In this document: positions 46,343 to 56,078 of the stretch, one piece after another
Position numbering within the stretch: the first letter of the stretch is position 1
Layout: each line of letters starts with the position of its first letter
Source: Candidatus Polarisedimenticolaceae bacterium
Lineage (GTDB): Bacteria > Pseudomonadota > Gammaproteobacteria > Chromatiales > Chromatiaceae
Length of the DNA stretch: 64,000 nt
Direction: 5' to 3'
NCBI GenBank assembly: GCA_021648685.1
Contig: JAKISI010000004.1
Location: forward strand, 1-64,000
Notes under the pieces: generated by a model
Told to the model about the DNA's origin: nothing
Databases searched by the model: none
Seen by the model: only the letters and a program-made list of their open reading frames with translations
Program-made: the position numbers and the translations under genes

Positions 46343-47790
46343 TCTACCAACACTCCCGCAGCGGACGGCGCGCCACCGCCCAGGCTCCGCTGCAAACAGC
46401 TGACCTCTCCGCCATCCCAAAGCGCTTTCGTCGCCAGCAGCGTGCGGAGCTGCCCGAGGTCTCGGAGATGCAGGCAGTACGCCACTACACCCGGCTGTCA
46501 CAGCAGAACTTCTCTATCGACACCCAGTTCTATCCGCTGGGCTCCTGCACTATGAAATACAACCCCAGAGGGTGCAACAGCCTGGCCATGCTGCCCGAGT
46601 TCCTGGCGCGTCACCCGGAGGCTCCGGCGGATCACAGCCAGGGCTTTATGGCCTGTCTCTATGAACTGCAGGAGATACTGAAAGAGGTGACCGGCATGCA
46701 GGCGGTCTCTCTCAGCCCGGCCGCAGGTGCCCAGGGGGAGTTTGCCGGGGTGGCGATGATTCGCGCCTATCACGATGCGCGTGGCGACAAGGCGCGTAGC
46801 GAGATTCTGGTGCCAGATGCCGCCCACGGCACCAATCCGGCCTCGGCGGTGATGTGCGGCTACAGGGTGCGGGAGACTCCCAGTGGTGCCGATGGCGATG
46901 TCGACATCGAGGCGCTACGCAGACTGGTCGGCCCACAGACGGCTGGCATCATGCTCACCAACCCCTCGACCCTGGGGGTGTTTGACCGCAACATCGAGGC
47001 AATCGCCACGCTGATGCATGAGGCGGGCGGGCTGCTCTACTACGATGGCGCCAATCTCAATGCCATCCTGGGCAAGGTGCGGCCAGGGGATATGGGCTTC
47101 GATGTGATCCATGTCAATCTGCACAAAACCTTCGCCACCCCGCACGGCGGTGGTGGGCCGGGTGCCGGGCCGGTCGGCGTCAGTGAGCGTCTGCAACCCT
47201 ATCTGCCGGTGCCGATGGTGGCACGCGAGGGTGAACATTATCACTGGCTGACAGAGGAGAGCTGCCCCGAGAGCATTGGCCGCCTCTCCACCTTTGCCGG
47301 CAATGCAGGGGTGCTGCTGCGAGCCTACATCTATGCCCGGATGCTGGGCGGTGAAGGGATGGAGCGGGTGGCCGAGTATGCCACGCTGAATGCCAACTAC
47401 ATGCTGAAACGGCTCACCGATGCCGGTTTTGATGCTGCCTACCCCGAACGGCGCGCCACCCATGAGTTTATTCTCACCCTGCAGCGGCAGGCCAAAGAGC
47501 TAGGCGTGAATACCATGGATTTTGCCAAACGGCTGCTCGATTACGGCTTCCACGCCCCCACCACCTATTTTCCATTGCAGGTACCGGAGTGCCTGTTGAT
47601 CGAGCCGACCGAGACCGAGAGCCGTGAAGAGCTGGATGGTTTTATTGAAGCACTTTGCCGCATCAAGCAGGAGGCTGAAGAGCACCCGGAGCAGGTGACG
47701 GGTGCCCCCTACAACCTGCCGGTAAAGCGGCTGGATGATGTGCGTGCAGCGCGTGAGCTGGATCTGGTCTGGAGACCAGACAACAACTAA
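46336..47790 (+). CDS. gcvPB: Glycine decarboxylase, P-protein subunit 2
   Basis: The 484-residue subunit holds the PLP lysine at K264 in [18 protein letters not shown]. The N-terminal [15 protein letters not shown] and the [12 protein letters not shown] block line the active site. It overlaps gcvPA by seven bases. The L-protein (dihydrolipoyl dehydrogenase) is not in this cluster and is probably shared with other complexes. Confidence 0.95.
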   Translation: MLIYQHSRSGRRATAQAPLQTADLSAIPKRFRRQQRAELPEVSEMQAVRHYTRLSQQNFSIDTQFYPLGSCTMKYNPRGCNSLAMLPEFLARHPEAPADHSQGFMACLYELQEILKEVTGMQAVSLSPAAGAQGEFAGVAMIRAYHDARGDKARSEILVPDAAHGTNPASAVMCGYRVRETPSGADGDVDIEALRRLVGPQTAGIMLTNPSTLGVFDRNIEAIATLMHEAGGLLYYDGANLNAILGKVRPGDMGFDVIHVNLHKTFATPHGGGGPGAGPVGVSERLQPYLPVPMVAREGEHYHWLTEESCPESIGRLSTFAGNAGVLLRAYIYARMLGGEGMERVAEYATLNANYMLKRLTDAGFDAAYPERRATHEFILTLQRQAKELGVNTMDFAKRLLDYGFHAPTTYFPLQVPECLLIEPTETESREELDGFIEALCRIKQEAEEHPEQVTGAPYNLPVKRLDDVRAARELDLVWRPDNN

Positions 47791-47821
47791 CTACATATCT
47801 CTCACTATTTAGGAAAAAACA

Positions 47822-48754
47822 ATGTCAGCACTGATCTGCGGCTCCTTCGCCTTTGACACCATCATGGTGTTCCACGACAAGTTCAAAAACCACATCCTGC
47901 CCGAGCAGGTGCATATCCTGAATGTCTCCTTTCTGGTGCCTGATCTACGGCGGGAATTCGGCGGCTGTGCCGGTAACATCGCCTATAATCTTGGGCTGCT
48001 GGGCGGCGATGGCAAGGCGATGGGCACGGTGGGCACCGATTTTGCCCCCTATGCCGACTGGATGCGGTCGCAGGGGATGAGCCTGGATTTTATCCGGGTG
48101 ATCGAGAACAGCTATACGGCGCAGGCTTACATCACCACCGATCAGGATGACAACCAGATCACCGCCTTTCACCCCGGTGCAATGAATTTTGCCCATGAGA
48201 ACAAGGTGTCGGATGTTAAGGGATGCAGCATCGGCCTGGTCTCCCCGGATGGCCGTCAGGGGATGATCGAACATGCCGAACAGTTTGCCGAGGCAGGCAT
48301 CCCCTTTATTTTTGACCCCGGCCAGGGGATGCCGATGTTCGACGGCAATGACCTGATGCGCTTTGCCGGGCAGGCCGACTGGCTCGCCTTCAACGACTAC
48401 GAGTGGCAGCTGATGCAGGATCGCACCGGCAAGAGCGCAGAGGCGCTGGCACAGCAGGTGCAAGCCGTCATCGTCACCCGTGGCGGCAAAGGCTCCACCA
48501 TCTATACCAAAGAGAAGAGCCATGAGATCCCCCCTGCACCAATCAGCGCCGTGGAAGATCCAACCGGCTGTGGTGACGCCTATCGCGCCGGGCTGCTCTA
48601 TGGGCTGATGAACGATATGGATTGGGAGACCACCGGCCGTGTCGCCGGGCTGATGGGGGCGATCAAGATCGAACAGGCCGGCACCCAGAATCACCGTTTT
48701 ACAATGGATCAGTTCAGGGCGCGTTTCCAATCCGCCTATGATCGCACTTTTTAG
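47822..48754 (+). CDS. PfkB-family kinase (adenosine kinase-like)
   Basis: The 310-residue ribokinase-fold enzyme has FGGCAGNIAYNLGLLGG at about residues 46-62, VSPDG and the anion-hole/catalytic DPTGCGDAYRAGLLYGL (catalytic Asp in GCGDAYRAG) near residue 245. The opening CGSFAFDTIMVFHDKFKNHI resembles bacterial adenosine/inosine kinase-like proteins. The substrate is not determined by these motifs. It follows gcvPB by 30 bp and may belong to the same operon. Confidence 0.83.
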   Translation: MSALICGSFAFDTIMVFHDKFKNHILPEQVHILNVSFLVPDLRREFGGCAGNIAYNLGLLGGDGKAMGTVGTDFAPYADWMRSQGMSLDFIRVIENSYTAQAYITTDQDDNQITAFHPGAMNFAHENKVSDVKGCSIGLVSPDGRQGMIEHAEQFAEAGIPFIFDPGQGMPMFDGNDLMRFAGQADWLAFNDYEWQLMQDRTGKSAEALAQQVQAVIVTRGGKGSTIYTKEKSHEIPPAPISAVEDPTGCGDAYRAGLLYGLMNDMDWETTGRVAGLMGAIKIEQAGTQNHRFTMDQFRARFQSAYDRTF

Positions 48755-48763
48755 GGCAGAGCC

Positions 48764-49282
48764 ATGAGTGGACACGTTAGTGACGCGGGGTTCGTAGCGC
48801 TGAATATTGCAGTATTGACCATCTCGGACAGCCGCACCGAAGAGACCGACCAGTCCGGCCTCATCCTCAAAGAGCGCGCTGTGGAGGCCGGGCATGCGGT
48901 GGTGGAGAAGCTCATCGTAAAGGATGACATCTATCAGATGCGCGCCGCCTTTTCACGCTGGATTGCCGATCCGGCAGTGCATGTCATCATCAGCACCGGC
49001 GGCACCGGCATCAGCGGGCGTGACAGCACGCCAGAGGCCATAGCGCCGCTGCTGGAGAAGTCGATAGAGGGGTTTGGCGAGCTGTTTCGCAGCATCTCGC
49101 TGGAGGAGATCGGCCCCTCGGCCATCCAGTCACGGGCAATTGCCGGTTTGACCAACCAGACGCTCATCTTCTGCCTGCCCGGCTCGAGCGGAGCCTGTAA
49201 AACAGGCTGGGACAAGATCCTCAAGAGCCAGCTGGATCACCGCACCCGCCCCTGTAATTTTGCACAGATGTTCCGGGCATGA
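48764..49282 (+). CDS. moaB: Molybdenum cofactor biosynthesis protein MoaB
   Basis: The 172-residue molybdopterin adenylyltransferase-type protein has [31 protein letters not shown] and [18 protein letters not shown]. Related MogA performs adenylation; MoaB function in some bacteria is redundant. It is nine bases downstream of the PfkB kinase gene. No other molybdenum genes are in the window. Confidence 0.92.
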   Translation: MSGHVSDAGFVALNIAVLTISDSRTEETDQSGLILKERAVEAGHAVVEKLIVKDDIYQMRAAFSRWIADPAVHVIISTGGTGISGRDSTPEAIAPLLEKSIEGFGELFRSISLEEIGPSAIQSRAIAGLTNQTLIFCLPGSSGACKTGWDKILKSQLDHRTRPCNFAQMFRA

Positions 49283-49337
49283 GAGGTTGCTCATCTCCCC
49301 GCCCGGTGCTCGCCGTCACCCTGTGCTGATGTAAAAA

Positions 49338-50594
49338 ATGTCCCACAACCGCATAAAACCCAGCCAGCTTTGTGTCGGTCTCTATATCCAGCTGGATCTG
49401 TCGTGGATGCAGCACTCCTTCATCTCGAACAGCTTTAAGATCAAGAGTGAAAAACAGCTGGCGGAGCTGAAAAAACTGAACCTCTCCAGCATCCAGTATG
49501 ACCCTGCCCGCAGTGATACAGCGCCGCTGCCCCTGGTCGAGCAGGCTGCTGAGGTTGCTGCCCCTGAAGCCAAAGCAGAGGCTGAGCAGGAAGCGGCTCA
49601 AGAGAAGGATAAGCAGAAGCGCATCAAGAAGGTGAAAGAGCGCGCCGTCACACTCAACCGCTGTGAAAAGGCCTACGCAGAGACGGCCGCTTCACTGCGG
49701 GAGGTGATGCGCAATATCATGTCGCAACCCCAGGCTGCGGTTGAGGAGGCGGGAGAGATCATCTCCGGAATGGTGGAGTCGCTGATGGAGAACCAGGAGG
49801 CCACCATGCACCTGGTCAATATGAAGGGCAAGAGCGAAAGCACCTATTACCATGCCATCAATGTCACCATCCTGGCGCTGATGCTGGGTCGGCAGCTGGG
49901 GCTGGATGAGCAGCAGATGCAGGATCTGGGAACGGGTGCAATGTTTCATGACCTTGGTTACAGCGAGATCCCGGACAAGATCCTGTTGAAGCAGGAGCCA
50001 CTCAATCAGGCGGAGCAGAACCTGATCCGCATGCATCCCGTCTATGGCGTGCGTCAGGCCGATCAGATTGGCGCCATCCCACCAGAAGCGGTAACGATCA
50101 TCGAGCAGCATCATGAGATGAGTGATGGTAGCGGCTATCCAAAGGGGTTGGTGGAGAGCCAGATTTCAGAACTTGCCCAGATTGTTGCGCTGGTGAATGC
50201 CTATGACAATCTGTGCAACCAGAAAGATCCAAGCAAATCCTGCTCGCCTTACGAAGCGATCTCTACCCTGTTTGCCAAAGAGCGGCACAGGTTCAACAAA
50301 GAGAAGATCACGCTGTTTATCACCAGTATGGGGGTCTACCCCCCTGGCACGGTGGTCAAGCTGTCGGATGAGACCATTGCGGTTGTGATGTCGATCAACC
50401 CAAATGCACTGCTGGCACCAAAAGTGATGCTCTATGATGCAGATATCCCAAGTACGGAGGCGCGCATGTTGAACCTGGACAACGCCGGACTCAAGATTGT
50501 TGACAGCATCCGCGTGAGCAGCCTGCCAGAGGAGATACGCAGCTATTTCAATCTGGGGGATGCGGTTAACATATTTATTGATTCTGAGCGATAA
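49338..50594 (+). CDS. HD-GYP c-di-GMP phosphodiesterase
   Basis: The 418-residue protein has an N-terminal DUF3391 domain (about 5-130), common in this family, and an HD-GYP domain. The metal-binding HD is at residues 204-205 (MFHDLGYSEIPDKIL), followed by HPVYG and HHEMSDGSGYPKGL with GYP at 266-268. It should hydrolyse c-di-GMP, complementing the PilZ receptor at 3.6 kb. A charged Ala/Glu/Lys stretch (about 70-105) links the domains. Confidence 0.92.
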   Translation: MSHNRIKPSQLCVGLYIQLDLSWMQHSFISNSFKIKSEKQLAELKKLNLSSIQYDPARSDTAPLPLVEQAAEVAAPEAKAEAEQEAAQEKDKQKRIKKVKERAVTLNRCEKAYAETAASLREVMRNIMSQPQAAVEEAGEIISGMVESLMENQEATMHLVNMKGKSESTYYHAINVTILALMLGRQLGLDEQQMQDLGTGAMFHDLGYSEIPDKILLKQEPLNQAEQNLIRMHPVYGVRQADQIGAIPPEAVTIIEQHHEMSDGSGYPKGLVESQISELAQIVALVNAYDNLCNQKDPSKSCSPYEAISTLFAKERHRFNKEKITLFITSMGVYPPGTVVKLSDETIAVVMSINPNALLAPKVMLYDADIPSTEARMLNLDNAGLKIVDSIRVSSLPEEIRSYFNLGDAVNIFIDSER

Positions 50595-50600
50595 CCGCCG

Positions 50601-51323
50601 TTATTGCTGCTCAGAAGAGAGCACCTGCGCGCGTAGCCCTTTGAGCACCTTATAGGGCCATACCCTTTGCACGATATTGACGACCCAGCTGGGAATCCAG
50701 CCCTTTGGGTCGGCCTGAAACAGCAGCTCAACCTCGGTCTTTCCGGATGGCAGCCGGGTCAGCTTGAAGCGGCTCTCATACAGCGTGCCGCGCACAATAT
50801 TTTCCTGCTCCGGCATCAGCGGGCTGGATTCAGACCTCATACTATAGAGCAGGACATCCTTATGGTTGCTGGGGATCGCTTTGGCACGAAAAACAAAATC
50901 GCGATTAGAGGCCGGCCAGGGGGCATCGAACAGATTGTACTCCAGCCGCTCGGTATCCGAGATAACCTGTAGCTGTCGTGACTCCCGCAGATAGGGTATC
51001 CACTTTGGGTGCTCGCGGTTGTTATCCAGCACCCGCAATATGGCCTCTGGCCCGGCATCGATGATGACCAGGCCCCTGGCCATGATGATAGCGTTCCCCG
51101 GAACCTCCCGGGTATAGATTATGATCCCCTCGCTATCCTTCACCGCCACCCAGTCAGCACTGCTGTGACCTGGAAGCAGCGCCAATAACAGCAGCAGCGC
51201 CAGGCTGCCCAGAGAGCTCTTCAGGGCGCGGTCAACGCCATCTTTTGGGTAAAATTCTGCCAAGGTCTGCAATCTTCTATACAATGAATTGCTCTGTTCA
51301 GAACCAAATAAATAGAGTGACAC
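50601..51323 (-). CDS. START-domain exported protein
   Basis: A signal or membrane segment (GSLALLLLLALLPGHSSA) is followed by a START-type lipid-binding domain: DWVAVKDSEGIIIYTREVPG, RVLDNNREHPKWIPYLRESR and LLFQADPKGWIPSWVVN. These proteins are thought to bind hydrophobic ligands in the periplasm. GTG at 51323 has a strong SD (AAAGGGGGG) upstream. This places the start two bases from the divergent ABC-ATPase start, and an internal TTG at 51263 is an alternative. Confidence 0.8.
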   Translation of the reverse strand: MSLYLFGSEQSNSLYRRLQTLAEFYPKDGVDRALKSSLGSLALLLLLALLPGHSSADWVAVKDSEGIIIYTREVPGNAIIMARGLVIIDAGPEAILRVLDNNREHPKWIPYLRESRQLQVISDTERLEYNLFDAPWPASNRDFVFRAKAIPSNHKDVLLYSMRSESSPLMPEQENIVRGTLYESRFKLTRLPSGKTEVELLFQADPKGWIPSWVVNIVQRVWPYKVLKGLRAQVLSSEQQ

Positions 51324-51324
51324 T

Positions 51325-52203
51325 GTGCCCCCCTTTCTGCAAGTAGACAATCTGATTCGACACTACCAAGGCGTAAAAGCGGTTGATGGCATCAGTTTTG
51401 CCATTGAGCGTGGCCGCTGTTTTGGGCTGCTCGGCCCCAATGGGGCGGGCAAGACCACAACGGTTGAAATGCTGGAGGGGATCAATGAACCCACCAGCGG
51501 CTCCATTCTCTACCAGGGCAGGCCGTTGGGGCGTCGCTTCAGGGATGAGGCCGGCATCATGTTTCAGACGACGGCGCTACAGGACTACATCACGGTACGT
51601 GAGACGCTGGAGATGTTTCAGCAGATCTACCCGCGCACCACACCGCTGCAAGAGCTGATCGAGAGCTGCTCACTGGAGGAGTTTCTGGATCGGGATACCC
51701 GCAAGCTCTCGGGTGGCCAGCGCCAACGAATGTTGCTGGCCATAGCGCTGGTCAATGACCCGGAGGTGATTTTTCTGGATGAGCCAACCACCGGGCTCGA
51801 CCCCCAGGCCCGGCGTAACTTCTGGGAGCTGGTGCAGAGCATCAAACAGCGGGGCAAGACCATTGTGCTCACCACCCACTACATGGAGGAGGCCTACCGG
51901 CTCTGTGATGACATCATCATCATGGATCATGGCCGCATCATTGCCCAGGGCACACCGGATGCGCTGCTGGCCAAACACTTTGCAGAGGTGGTGCTGCAAC
52001 TGCCGGCAACTGATTTTCCCGCAAGCTATCCCGAGCTGGAGATGCAGATGAGTGGTGATCTGGTCGAGATTCTGTCGAGTGATCTCAACAGCACCATTAA
52101 TCGGCTGACTGAACAGGGGGTCTCACTGGCAGGATTGCGCATCCGGCAGCGCACCCTGGAGGATCTCTTTCTGGCACTGACCGGCCGGGAGCTGCGAACA
52201 TGA
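51325..52203 (+). CDS. ABC-2 type transporter ATPase
   Basis: The 292-residue ATPase has Walker A (GPNGAGKTTTVEMLEG, about 38-53), the ABC signature LSGGQRQRMLLAIALV, Walker B VIFLDEPTTGLDP and the switch THYMEEAYRLCDD. It starts at GTG. It is followed by its membrane partner with a four-base overlap. The C-terminal part (about 225-290) is a regulatory tail. Exported substrate unknown. Confidence 0.93.
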   Translation: MPPFLQVDNLIRHYQGVKAVDGISFAIERGRCFGLLGPNGAGKTTTVEMLEGINEPTSGSILYQGRPLGRRFRDEAGIMFQTTALQDYITVRETLEMFQQIYPRTTPLQELIESCSLEEFLDRDTRKLSGGQRQRMLLAIALVNDPEVIFLDEPTTGLDPQARRNFWELVQSIKQRGKTIVLTTHYMEEAYRLCDDIIIMDHGRIIAQGTPDALLAKHFAEVVLQLPATDFPASYPELEMQMSGDLVEILSSDLNSTINRLTEQGVSLAGLRIRQRTLEDLFLALTGRELRT

Positions 52204-53198
52204 GCTTTAGACGTTTTCTCGCTATTATGCGCGCCAGGAACAAGGAGTTCTGGCGCGACCGCGCAGCGCTGGCCTGGAACTTCATCTTCCCCATCATGGT
52301 GATTGGCGGCTTTGCCGTGGCCTTTTCGGGCGATGGGCCAGATCTCTATAAAGTAGGCATTACCGCCGCGCAGAGCAGCCAAAATCTCCATTTTGAAGAG
52401 ATAAAATATATCCAGTTCATTCCGGTTACCGACCTTTCAGCAGCCATCACAAAGGTAGAGCGCCACCAGCTGGATATGCTGATATCACCAGCCACCCAGC
52501 AGTTCTGGATCAATGACAGCTCACCGGCAGGCTATCTGCTGGAGCGGCTGCTCAATGGCAGTGATGCGGGGTTCAAACGCGAAGCGGTAACGGGTGAAGG
52601 GATACGCTATGTGGATTGGCTGATCTCCGGCATCCTGGCGATGAACCTGATGTTCAGCGCCCTGTTTGGGGTCGGCTTCGTGATTGTGCGCTATCGCAAA
52701 AATGGCATGCTCAAGCGGCTCAAGGCGACGCCGGTCACCGCATTTGAGTTTATCTCTGCACAGGTGGTCTCCCGGCTCTGGCTGCTGCTGTCAGTCAGTG
52801 CGCTGGTCTTTTTTCTCACCGATCTGGTGCTCGACTTCCGCATGTATGGCAGCTATTTTGACCTGCTCATCGTCTTTGCCCTGGGGGCAATCTGCCTGAT
52901 CAGCCTGGGTTTGTTGATTGCTGCCCGGCTGGCCAGTGAGGAGCTGGCCGGTGGCCTGCTCAATGCCATTAGCTGGCCGATGATGTTCCTCTCCGGGGTC
53001 TGGTTTTCACTGGAGGGAGTAAACCCCTGGCTGGTAAAACTGGCACAGATTCTGCCGCTGACGCATGTGATTGATGGGGCGCGCGCCATCATGATTGATG
53101 GCGCCGGTCTTATGGATATCTGGCCAAACCTGATGGCACTGATGGTGATGACGGCGGTTTTTCTGCTCATTGCAGCCCGCACCTTTCGCTGGGAGTAG
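52200..53198 (+). CDS. ABC-2 type transporter permease
   Basis: The 332-residue membrane component has one N-terminal helix (about 19-42), a soluble domain of about 90 residues and five C-terminal helices, including SALFGVGFVIVRYRKNGMLK, WLLLSVSALVFFLTDLVLDF and the conserved ISWPMMFLSGVWFSLEGVNP. It pairs with the ATPase encoded just before it. Substrate unknown; drug, lipid or polysaccharide exporters all belong to this family. Confidence 0.9.
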   Translation: MSFRRFLAIMRARNKEFWRDRAALAWNFIFPIMVIGGFAVAFSGDGPDLYKVGITAAQSSQNLHFEEIKYIQFIPVTDLSAAITKVERHQLDMLISPATQQFWINDSSPAGYLLERLLNGSDAGFKREAVTGEGIRYVDWLISGILAMNLMFSALFGVGFVIVRYRKNGMLKRLKATPVTAFEFISAQVVSRLWLLLSVSALVFFLTDLVLDFRMYGSYFDLLIVFALGAICLISLGLLIAARLASEELAGGLLNAISWPMMFLSGVWFSLEGVNPWLVKLAQILPLTHVIDGARAIMIDGAGLMDIWPNLMALMVMTAVFLLIAARTFRWE

Positions 53199-53268
53199 AT
53201 TTTTTGCAACAAAATTTGTGGGGGTGTGGTCATAGATGATTCTGCAGGCAGGACGAAAGGGTATCAGT

Positions 53269-53865
53269 ATGGAACGATTTAAACACTATCTGCTGGGGAT
53301 GCTCAGTTTGGCCTCCATATCAGGGCATGCGGCACAGCAACCCGCCACCACAGCCACCTTTGCCGGTGGCTGCTTCTGGTGCATGGAGAGCGACTTTGAA
53401 AAGGTGGAAGGGGTAACAGATGTACTCTCCGGATACATTGGCGGCCACCTGCAAAACCCAACGTACAAAAAGATCTCTGCCGGGGACAGCGGCCATGCCG
53501 AAGCGATTCAGATCACCTTCGATCCATCCAGAATAGACTATGTCGGCCTGCTGGAGATATTCTGGCGCAGCATCGACCCCACCCGGTCTGATCGGCAGTT
53601 TTGTGATCTGGGCAGCCAATATCGTCCAGAGATCTTCTATCATAATGAACAGCAGCAGGCATGGGCAGAAGCATCAAAGCAGATGCTGGAGCAGACCAAG
53701 CCCTTTGAGGAGCCGATAGTGGTCGAGATCACAGCCGCAAGCATCTTCTACCCTGCAGAGGAGTACCACCAGGATTACTACAAGAAAAACCCGATCCGCT
53801 ATAGATATTACCGTTACAGCTGTGGGCGCGATAAGCGCCTCAACATACTTTGGGGGAGCCGATGA
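53269..53865 (+). CDS. msrA: Peptide methionine sulfoxide reductase A, exported
   Basis: The 198-residue enzyme reduces methionine-S-sulfoxide. A Sec signal peptide (MERFKHYLLGMLSLASISGH) precedes TFAGGCFWCMESDFEKV with the nucleophile C35; the recycling Cys lies in YRYSCGRD. The SD GAAAGGG precedes the ATG at 53269. Its stop overlaps the msrB start, so both enzymes are produced together in the periplasm. Confidence 0.92.
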   Translation: MERFKHYLLGMLSLASISGHAAQQPATTATFAGGCFWCMESDFEKVEGVTDVLSGYIGGHLQNPTYKKISAGDSGHAEAIQITFDPSRIDYVGLLEIFWRSIDPTRSDRQFCDLGSQYRPEIFYHNEQQQAWAEASKQMLEQTKPFEEPIVVEITAASIFYPAEEYHQDYYKKNPIRYRYYRYSCGRDKRLNILWGSR

Positions 53866-54359
53866 AGAGCGCATTGAGCCGTCGCCATTTTCTCTCCCTG
53901 ATGGTGGGCAGCGCCGCCCTGACCGCATCACCACTCTTTGCCAGCAATAGAGGGAGCAAAACCATGATTACAAAGATAACCCGAACCCGAGCGGAGTGGG
54001 CAGCCATTCTGACCCCTGAGCAGTTTGAGATTCTGCGTGAAGAGGGGACAGAGCCGGCGCGCAGCAGCCCTCTGGACAAGGAGTGTCGGGAGGGCATCTA
54101 CCACTGTGCAGGCTGTGATCTGGAACTGTTTAGCTCAGATATGAAATTTGACAGCGGCACCGGCTGGCCCAGTTTTTTTACCACTATAGAGGGGCATCTG
54201 GAGACCAAACGTGATTTCAAGATGGTCTGGCCCCGAACAGAATATCACTGCGCCCGTTGTGGCGGTCATCAGGGACATGTTTTTGATGATGGGCCGGAAC
54301 CCACCGGGGAGCGCTGGTGCAATAACGGTCTGGCGTTGCGGTTTGAGCTGGCAGAGTGA
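53862..54359 (+). CDS. msrB: Peptide methionine sulfoxide reductase B, Tat-type signal
   Basis: The 165-residue enzyme reduces methionine-R-sulfoxide. The N-terminus contains a twin-arginine motif SRRHFLS followed by a hydrophobic stretch, so export by the Tat pathway is predicted. Zinc cysteines are C82, C85, C130 and C133 and the catalytic cysteine is C153 in GERWCNNGLALRF. In most family members the latter reads R-Y-C-x-N-S. It overlaps msrA by four bases. Confidence 0.92.
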   Translation: MKSALSRRHFLSLMVGSAALTASPLFASNRGSKTMITKITRTRAEWAAILTPEQFEILREEGTEPARSSPLDKECREGIYHCAGCDLELFSSDMKFDSGTGWPSFFTTIEGHLETKRDFKMVWPRTEYHCARCGGHQGHVFDDGPEPTGERWCNNGLALRFELAE

Positions 54360-54423
54360 AACAGGATCAGAGCCGGGAAAGCCGCTATACTGCGCCCCCC
54401 ATATCGAAAGAGAGCGAAAGAAC

Positions 54424-54744
54424 GTGAATCAAGAGCGCAACACACCACAACAGGAGGCCATCTGGGCAGCACTGAAAACGGTGATGGATCCTGAAGTCGG
54501 GATCAATATCGTTGAGATGGGCATGGTCTACACCGTAGCCGTTACCGACAATAAGGCAAAGGTCGAGATCACCATGACCTCCCCCAGCTGTCCGCTGCAT
54601 GTCACCATTACCAATGAAGCCCGTCAGGCCGTTGTGCGCGCCCTGCCCTCACTGGCTGAGGTCGATGTGCAGGTGGTCTGGGAGCCTGCCTGGACGCCGG
54701 AGCGGATGTCCGATGCAGCCAAAAAGATGCTGGGTGGCAGATGA
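54424..54744 (+). CDS. DUF59/MIP18 Fe-S assembly factor (SufT-like)
   Basis: The 106-residue protein has the MIP18 domain: MDPEVGINIVEMGMVYTVAV, VEITMTSPSCPLHVTITNEA, with the cysteine in SPSCPLH conserved in SufT/PaaD proteins. It starts at GTG; an open frame that continues upstream crosses the 3' end of msrB and is not homologous. Such factors help load iron-sulfur clusters. It overlaps the membrane protein gene downstream by four bases. Confidence 0.87.
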   Translation: MNQERNTPQQEAIWAALKTVMDPEVGINIVEMGMVYTVAVTDNKAKVEITMTSPSCPLHVTITNEARQAVVRALPSLAEVDVQVVWEPAWTPERMSDAAKKMLGGR

Positions 54745-55832
54745 GCCTAAAACCAAACCACCGTCTGCCGCTGATGGCGATGGGCATGTTCTCACTGTTG
54801 ATGGCCTTGTTTGGTGGTGTGCAACGTCTGGGCTGGGAGCTGCCGACACTGACGCTGGTGCTGCCAGCCAACCATGGCTCACTGATGGTGGGCGCCTTTT
54901 TGGGAACAGTAATTGGGTTGGAGCGAGCGGTTGCACTGGGCAGACGCTGGGGTTTTCTGGGGCCACTCTCCACCGGCCTTGGTGGCCTGTTACTAATCAC
55001 CGGGGTGGCTCCTTCATTGGCACAACTGCTGATCGTTATCGGCAGCCTGATGCTCTGCCTGCTGTTTGTCGCCTTTCTGCGCCGTCAATTTGCCTGGTTC
55101 ACAGTGATTATGCTGGTGGGCGCACTCTCCTGGCTGGCGGGTAATCTACTCTGGCTGACGGGCAGCAGCATCTTTGTGGTGGTCTGGTGGTGGATGGGCT
55201 TTCTGCTGTTGACCATTGCCGGTGAACGCATGGAGCTGGGGCGCATGCTCTTCATTCCAAAGGCGCGCCAGCAGCAGATGAGTGGAGCCGTTGTACTCTC
55301 GATGCTGGGCATTGCAGTTACGCTGTTCGACATTGATACCGGGGTACGCATACTGGGTCTGGGCATGATCGCCATCGCAGTCTGGCTTGGCCTGAATGAT
55401 ATAGCACGACGAACCGTACGGCAGACGGGCCTAACACGCTTTATTGCAGTCAACCTGCTGGCGGGCTATCTCTGGCTGGCCTGCTGCGGCCTGCTGCTGG
55501 TGCTGTTTGGGGCTGATTTTAGTGGCCTGCGCTATGATGCCGTGCTGCATACCTTCTTCCTTGGTTTTATCTTCTCAATGATCTTTGGCCATGCCCCGGT
55601 GATCTTTCCTGCGGTATTGGGGCGAGGCATGCTGTATCGGCCAGCCTTCTATATCCATGTGGTGCTGCTGCACGTTTTTCTCACGGTTCGTGTGGTGGGT
55701 GATCTGACAATAGAGCTGCTGCCCCGCAACATCGGCGGACTGATCAATGCACTGACGCTGCTGGTTTTTGTGCTCAATACGGTACTGGCCATTCGCGCAC
55801 ATCACGTCAAACAGAAAGCAGAAGCAGGTTAG
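54741..55832 (+). CDS. Multi-pass membrane protein, NnrS-like
   Basis: The 363-residue protein has about ten to twelve hydrophobic helices. The segment HTFFLGFIFSMIFGHAPVIF followed by PAVLG resembles the conserved His/Pro motif of NnrS haem-copper membrane proteins that relieve nitrosative stress, although overall similarity could not be tested. The stop is 60 bp from the transposon island, and no other gene separates them. Coupled to the DUF59 gene by a four-base overlap. Confidence 0.65.
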   Translation: MSLKPNHRLPLMAMGMFSLLMALFGGVQRLGWELPTLTLVLPANHGSLMVGAFLGTVIGLERAVALGRRWGFLGPLSTGLGGLLLITGVAPSLAQLLIVIGSLMLCLLFVAFLRRQFAWFTVIMLVGALSWLAGNLLWLTGSSIFVVVWWWMGFLLLTIAGERMELGRMLFIPKARQQQMSGAVVLSMLGIAVTLFDIDTGVRILGLGMIAIAVWLGLNDIARRTVRQTGLTRFIAVNLLAGYLWLACCGLLLVLFGADFSGLRYDAVLHTFFLGFIFSMIFGHAPVIFPAVLGRGMLYRPAFYIHVVLLHVFLTVRVVGDLTIELLPRNIGGLINALTLLVFVLNTVLAIRAHHVKQKAEAG

Positions 55833-56078
55833 CTCCCCGAAAAATCTCTAGCACGCTGTTAGCTTCATAATTCGAAAGACTCAAATGGAACCTAGGAGGC
55901 TGTCCGAGAATAGAAACCCTGCTACCAAAAAAGCGGGCACAAGTGCGGAAAAAGCAATGACAACCTGTAGCTAACAATGAATATTCATCACTTAAAACAC
56001 CTATTATCCATATAAGTATCAAAGGGTTATGATATAATACTGAGGCGATAAACCGCAGAAATCAACTTAAATCAAACC

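Noticed and set aside
54211-54423. Upstream extension of the DUF59 frame
   Set aside because: It runs across the msrB 3' end in another frame and has no homology; GTG at 54424 gives the family N-terminus.
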